A stretch of 64,000 nucleotides of DNA from Gentiana macrophylla. Its lineage: Eukaryota; Streptophyta; Magnoliopsida; Gentianales; Gentianaceae. The notes under the pieces are model-generated. The model was not told the DNA's origin. It saw only the letters and a list, made by a program, of their open reading frames with translations, and did not search any database. Positions 59,067 through 64,000 of this stretch are shown here, in pieces (the first letter of the stretch is position 1; each line of letters begins with the position of its first letter). The translations under genes and the position numbers were made by a program. The stretch spans positions 80,682,800-80,746,799 of the forward strand of contig CM047815.1 in the NCBI GenBank assembly GCA_026214975.1, written 5' to 3'.

Positions 59067-59372
59067 AAAAGATGAAACTGAATTTGCATTGATTTGATTG
59101 AAATACGACTTAAGATTGGACAACAAACATAACAGTCAGAAATATATAAAAAAGAAAACTGTAAAAAGAGATGCTTACGACCGGATAGTATCTCTAAATC
59201 ACAATTATTTAATATGAAAAAAACTGCAATAACAAGATTTCTTATGCCATAAGGCTTCGAAATCAGAAACGAAATAGAGGGTTTGCATGGCAGACGAAGG
59301 CTTAATTTCGTGACGAATAATACTATCACAACATATACAGTATATATTTAGTCACAGTATATTACGACACCA
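59067..59372. repeat. Duplicated flank Y
   Basis: It matches flank X without the Copia D insertion. It ends at ...GACACCA, exactly where the Copia F LTR begins at 59373. In X the same point continues into AATATTGATC and the peptide gene promoter side. Y is therefore the left flank of the Copia F LTR insertion. Confidence 0.8.
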
Positions 59373-60199
59373 TGAAAGAGAGTGATACAAAATCAAAATA
59401 TTTCGTCAGATTCACCGTTCTCGGCTAGTACAAAAGGATATATTTACACTATACGGGAAGTTTTTGGGTAGAGAGTGTTTTTAGAGTGAAGTGATCTATA
59501 GGGTGATCAGAGCCGCACAAGTTACATCCAAGATGTAAACTGTGAGGGTCCGATTAGCTTACTTGTCACTTCACTCCATGTCCTGTATATATATAACAAC
59601 AACAAAATAGCATGCTAGGTGTACCACACAGAAATAGACACATGTCAACTCACAATTGGTCCACATGTACTCGAATTAATTCTTCTGCTCGCCCTCTAAC
59701 TCATTTGGTCCATAAGTAAATTAGTGACATTATTTCCCCAGAAAGAGTAATGCATAAATCTAGAACAAGGAGTGTGATTTATATACACATTATATCCACA
59801 TAAATACTCAAATAAACTTAGTTGAAGGGTTGATATTATTTTTCTTTTCTATTTCTTTGTTAATTATAAATGTTGTTTGGCGTAGGCATTTGTGTGTACA
59901 CTTTGTGTGACAAATTCTATATACAAATACTTTTCCTTAGAACAAAGCTACCACTGGGCAAGTATAACAACGTTTCAGCTTCTCTTACACATCATGATAT
60001 GCAATGTTGTCAAGACGGCCCGATCTCTGCATCTGAATCAGGCAGAGTTGTAGTGTGGAAGGTCAGTTGATAGTCAAGTGAGTCGAGTGTTCAAGTCTGG
60101 GAAATCAGCTGAGGGGTGGTCAGTTGAGTCCATGTTCAACTAAGTTTAAGTTCACCTGAGTGGTATCACCTGGAGTATGCTGAATACATCTGAGTCAAC

Positions 60200-61367
60200 A
60201 CTGCATCTGGTCTGGTTACGTCTGGTGACTCTGAGCTGAGGTCACGTATGGGGTATTTATGGGAATCCCGATATGAGTCATTATGATGGCTAGAGTTAGG
60301 TTTCAAAAAATATAAATACCAAATAAGAAGTTGTAACTCAAAGTGCGTGTGAGTATCATCTTGAAATTTGCGGCATAATAAAAGTTTTCATTTTCAGTCC
60401 GTAGAGTAGCACAACATCGGAAAGTAAATTAAATCTCTGTGTTTTTCTTGTTTCTATTCTTGTTTATTGCTTTCACGTTATTTGAGCTGTTATTTTATGT
60501 CTTCGATTGCAATCCGTTACAAAAAACTGGTATCAGAGTGAGGTTTCCTGGAAATCGGAATCGAGCAGATTTGATCGTCACACCGGCGCTAGGTTCTAGA
60601 ATCAAAGTCTGATCTCCGGCAAGAGAAATATCTGCAATTGACGTGAAAATCGACAAGTTTACAAGGAGAAACTATTTCAGTCTATGGAAAATTAAGATGC
60701 GGGCCTTGTTAAAGCAACAAGGGTTGTGGACTCCTTTAACCAAGAAATGGGATGCCAATTTCGACGAGATGGCCAGTCTTGAGGAAAGGGCACATTCAAC
60801 CATCATGTTGTGCCTATTAGATGATGTTATCACAAAAATTGTAGAGGAAGATACTTCATCCGGGCTTTGGTCAAAGTTTGAAAGCCTGTTTATGACTAAG
60901 TCATTAATCACAAGTTGTTGCGGAACAAACGTCTGTTCAGTCTGAGGATGCATGAGGGTACTCAGTTGAGAGATCATCTTGATCAGCTGAACACAATATT
61001 GCTAGACTCGATGAATATTGATGTTAAGATGATGAATATGCAACTCTAATCCTGTTTGTGTCATTACTGGCATCATATGAGAACTTTGTACAATCATTTA
61101 TTGTTGGGAAAAATACAGTGTCTTTGGAGTATGTGAGATCATCTCTCCATGCAAGAAGCTGAGACATAAAGTAGCTGGAACATATACTTACAATCAGGCA
61201 GCTGTGCTGATAGCCGCCAACAACAGTAGGAAAAGGCATGGACATCATGGGAAGAAAAAATCCAAGAAATTGGTTCTAATGGTCCTAAGTCCATATATGT
61301 CCGTAATTACTGTAATGAGCATGGGCATTGAAAGTCCAATTGTTCAAAGAAAAAGAAGCAGCATGAC
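60200..61367 (+). pseudogene. Copia C (R copy 2): LTR end, PBS and gag
   Basis: The LTR contains TATAAATA at 60311-60318 and ends CCGTTACA at 60521. PBS TGGTATCAGAG begins at 60528. Gag frame 60643-60945 reads KIDKFTRRNYFSLWKIKMRALL onward in the UBN2 domain; later pieces (60950-61300) are broken by indels. The zinc knuckle near 61300-61345 has an Arg in place of its first Cys and a stop after the His. The sequence is cut at 61363-61367 (ATGAC) by the solo LTR and resumes at 63089. Confidence 0.72.
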
Positions 61368-63083
61368 TGTTGGTCCCTTGAAAAGGCTTTGGTTAAGTTT
61401 AGAGGGGGGTGAATAAACTTAACACTTAAAACTTTGGAGTTAACAAATTCTGCAACTTCAAAGCATCTCACGATACTTCAGAGTCTGCTTGAGACTTCGT
61501 GAGGGTCACCGATAAACAGAGAGTCTCACTGATAGTTGAGTTTGCTTTGAATTTGTGCAAATGAATTAAATCAAAATTAAGCCTTAGTACTTGTTGTCAA
61601 ATATGATACTAAGTATTAGATACTTAGTAGTGCAAGTGTGTGATTTCGATTTGCTAGATTCAAGAGTTGATGAGTGAAATAAAATAAGTGCAGTAAAGTA
61701 AAAGCAGTAAAGTAAGTAGGCGTGTTTTTATAGTGGTTCCAGGTGATGTAATCCTCAGTCGTCCACTCTTCTCCTGTGATGTTGGAGGAAATTCACTAGA
61801 GATCTTTGATGTAGCATTGTTAAAAGATTCCTAAGTTATTTGTCCTTCACCAATGACTATGGCTTCACAAATCGAAATCGGGAACAGTAGAATTGTCTGC
61901 TCCTTAGTCTTCCACTGGTCCTTGAAGGGTAGGATTGCCTCTTCACCACTCCACCACAAACAACAATCTTTCACACCCTAATAGATGCTTCACTGTCTTC
62001 ACAGAGTTCTTTATAAAATAAAGAATGAATCAAATAAATGATTCGATTCACAAAGACTTGATTAGGATGATGTAATCAAGACTTGCGTCTTCAAATGTGT
62101 ATGCTTGATGTAGCTTGAACACGTAATGCACTTGAAGAAAATAACTAGATAAGCACCTTAAACTCAAGAAGTTCAAGAAATGTGTTTTTCACTTCGAAGA
62201 TTGTCACTTAAAGTTTACCCCAAAATTCATCATCTTTTTCTTGAGTTGAAAGTCTTCTATTTATAGGTAGGAATGCATGTGACTTGCATTTGAAATTCAA
62301 ATGTGACCGCTCCTTGTATTTGTCCCATCCGATAACCAATCATCACTATTCATGGGGATCGACATCGCCGAAATTCCTTTTGACAAAGGCAAATCATCCC
62401 ACCCTTTGACTTGTATCCAATGGATAAGAATATGGATCATCCTAACGCCCTTTTAATCTCAAATTTGATTTTCTTGACAAGTCGAGAGGTAGTTGGTCAG
62501 TCCTTATCCATGTAATCTTCCAAGATAATCTTGAATTAATCGAGGTAACACATCAAGAGTTCATGAGTCTCACGAGATACCTATCATCTGCTTGATCATC
62601 ATATAATCAGATATAAAATATAATGCAAATGATTACTTCTATCTAACTTTTATTTGTGTAGTTAGATTACATCATTTTAATTGTAATCGAGTTCCAAACA
62701 TCATCCAACTTATGGAACTTAGACCTTTCTACACAAGGTATATGTAATCGCTTTAGGTCATCACAGACTTGCCTAAATTCTCGATCCCATATCCTTGACA
62801 TGAATTACTAAGTTTGATCCCTTAGCCTTCATTTATCGAGTTTGAACCTCACTTTTTGCCTTGATCCTTGGCGAGTTCCCCGACCGCCCATCGACCTATC
62901 TACCCTCATCGACTTGACCAATCTGCGATATCAATCGCCAGCTCTTTACAAAGCTTGTTTGATCAAACCTGTTTATGAATCAAACTCTAATAAACCTATA
63001 TATTTTATCTAGACATCCTTTTGCCTTTGCACTATAACAGCTAGTATGGCACTCATCATCAAAACTAAGAAATAAGTCCAACA
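61368..63083 (-). mobile_element. Solo LTR of the Copia B family, reverse orientation
   Basis: A 1716-bp block with TG...CA ends is the reverse complement of the Copia B LTR (29822-31525). It is flanked by perfect ATGAC repeats (61363-61367 and 63084-63088). R copy 1 is uninterrupted at this point (about 52265). The TATA box is TATTTATA at 62258-62265 on the plus strand. Unequal recombination between the two LTRs of a former full element is the usual origin. No coding sequence is present. Confidence 0.92.
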
Positions 63084-63088
63084 ATGAC

Positions 63089-63263
63089 AACAATTCTGGC
63101 ACAACAGCTATTGTAGCTGAGCATGACTCAGATGAGGATCTGGCTCTAGTGCCAGGAGAATCAACACATCACAAAAGAAGTGTGGATTATTGATTCTGGA
63201 GCATCTTATCATACTAGTCCGCACAGAGAGTGGTTCTCAACCTATGACCAGATGGATGGAGGA
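63089..63263 (+). pseudogene. Copia C (R copy 2): protease start
   Basis: The acidic stretch EHDSDEDLALVPGES and the protease motif IIDSGASYHTSPHREWFS are readable. The active-site motif is better preserved than in copy 1. The frame is interrupted by the MITE at 63272. It ends at the same truncation point as copy 1, near 63839. Confidence 0.7.
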
Positions 63264-63271
63264 CATATTTC

Positions 63272-63805
63272 CAGGGCCGGCCCTCGCATTTTTTGGGTTT
63301 AAGGCCAAGTCCCCGAATTGGGCCTTTTAGTTGAAGTTGTTTTTTTTAAAAACATACTTATCTTGTTTTTAACATCCGTAAATACAAAATTCTCAAAACA
63401 TGCGTGGTATTTTCTAGCATATTTAGAAACAAAAACCAAATTCATATGTATATACAAAACATACTTACATATTACTATTTCAAGATTGCTCTTGCAACAC
63501 ATTTAGAGGGGAAATTACTAAACAAAGTAGAATTGTCAATTTCATTAACCATATTCTTCTCAATTGAATAAAACTTGTTTGTGTGTCTAATTTTTTTTGG
63601 GCAAAGTAAATTTTTTTATTGGGACCTTTATCGATTGGAGTAAAAAAAAATTTGGGCATTTATAAAAAAAAAACATATTATATTAGGTAGGATCGGATTG
63701 AATCTACACGGATTTTTTTTTTTAAATAAACATGTATCGTTAGCCCTCCCGCACCGCTTGGCTTAAGACGGCCGCCTCTCCTACCTCACATGAGGACCGG
63801 ACCTG
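63272..63805. mobile_element. hAT-like non-autonomous DNA transposon (MITE)
   Basis: A 534-bp block starts CAGGGCCGGCCCTC and ends with the imperfect inverse GAGGACCGGACCTG (12 of 14 match). It is flanked by 8-bp repeats CATATTTC (63264-63271) and CTTATTTC (63806-63813), with one mismatch. An 8-bp TSD and CAGGG-type ends are typical of hAT elements. R copy 1 has the empty site at 52445-52455. No transposase frame is present. Confidence 0.82.
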
Positions 63806-63813
63806 CTTATTTC

Positions 63814-64000
63814 TATGGCCAATAAAAATGTCTGCAAGATCATTTTATTGACCAAATACTTAACGATGAACCGTTCATTTTATTCTTGGTTTTAGTATGC
63901 TTATCTTTTGCTTCAACTTCAACATGAACACAATGAAATCTGAAAATTTCATGTTCATAAAGATACATATGTACTTAAAAAAATAACTTTTTGAAACACC
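63814..64000. other. Tail of unit R, copy 2
   Basis: It matches 52453-52644 almost base for base until the window ends. It includes the last Copia C codons up to about 63839 and AT-rich non-coding sequence after that. Confidence 0.75.

Larger units (their letters stand above)
59373..64000. repeat. Tandem duplication unit R, copy 2 (runs off the window)
   Basis: Contains the Copia F LTR region, Copia C remnant and tail of copy 1 in the same order. It lacks the LINE-like block, Copia A, the Athila-related solo LTR and Copia E. Its own insertions are the B-family solo LTR and the hAT-like MITE. The F LTR part has a TATA-like run at 59585-59594 (minus orientation). A 7-bp inverted repeat TTACATC/GATGTAA at 59522-59538 is not found in copy 1. 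Confidence 0.82.

Noticed and set aside
58943..59329. Lys-rich minus ORF
   Set aside because: Produced by the T40 and T16 runs in duplicated flank sequence.

Overview
The window looks like a plant nuclear chromosome, probably a eudicot. It is AT-rich and dominated by LTR retrotransposons of both the Copia and Gypsy superfamilies, with initiator tRNA-Met and tRNA-Asp primer-binding sites. Few host genes are visible. Positions 54-149 carry the last exon of a likely mitochondrial DnaJ-type gene, and positions 58443-58790 (minus strand) carry a small secreted cysteine-rich peptide gene. I found no rRNA, tRNA, CRISPR or bacterial-type features.

The framework is a tandem duplication. A unit (R) consists of a Copia LTR (family F, minus), a truncated Copia element (family C: LTR end, PBS, gag and the start of protease) and a short unique tail. 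It occurs at 603-52660 and again at 59373-64000. A second, smaller duplicated segment flanks the peptide gene (52941-58283 and 59067-59372). Because each copy took different insertions, each serves as the empty site for the other, so insertion boundaries and target-site duplications (TSDs) can be read directly.

R copy 1 has been inflated by insertions. These are a LINE-like fragment (908-1870) and a Sirevirus-like Copia element A (2170-45372). An Athila-type solo LTR (45562-47070) and an internally deleted Copia E (47784-51799) follow. Copia A itself contains a solo LTR in gag (4224-5930), a Gypsy solo LTR in RNase H (10338-26486), and a complete Copia B (29822-43345) in its 3' accessory ORF. 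The Gypsy solo LTR is in turn split by a 14.5-kb minus-strand Athila element (11271-25762). The deepest point is therefore four insertions deep. Between the two R copies lies Copia D (53076-58086, 200-bp LTRs). R copy 2 took a minus-strand B-family solo LTR (61368-63083) and a 534-bp hAT-like MITE (63272-63805).

The elements keep recognisable gag, protease, integrase, reverse transcriptase and RNase H parts, but nearly all are broken by frameshifts, stops or deletions. The longest open frame is the Athila accessory ORF3 (14298-15854, minus). The points most worth a second look are: clusters of near-palindromic GGACG-SS-CGTCC motifs in Athila-type LTRs and spacers; a conserved hairpin around the 3' LTR junction of both Sirevirus-like elements; an unassigned small ORF between Athila pol and ORF3; and clustered LTR-to-LTR differences at CAG/CTG and CG-rich sites that look like consensus errors rather than ordinary mutation.
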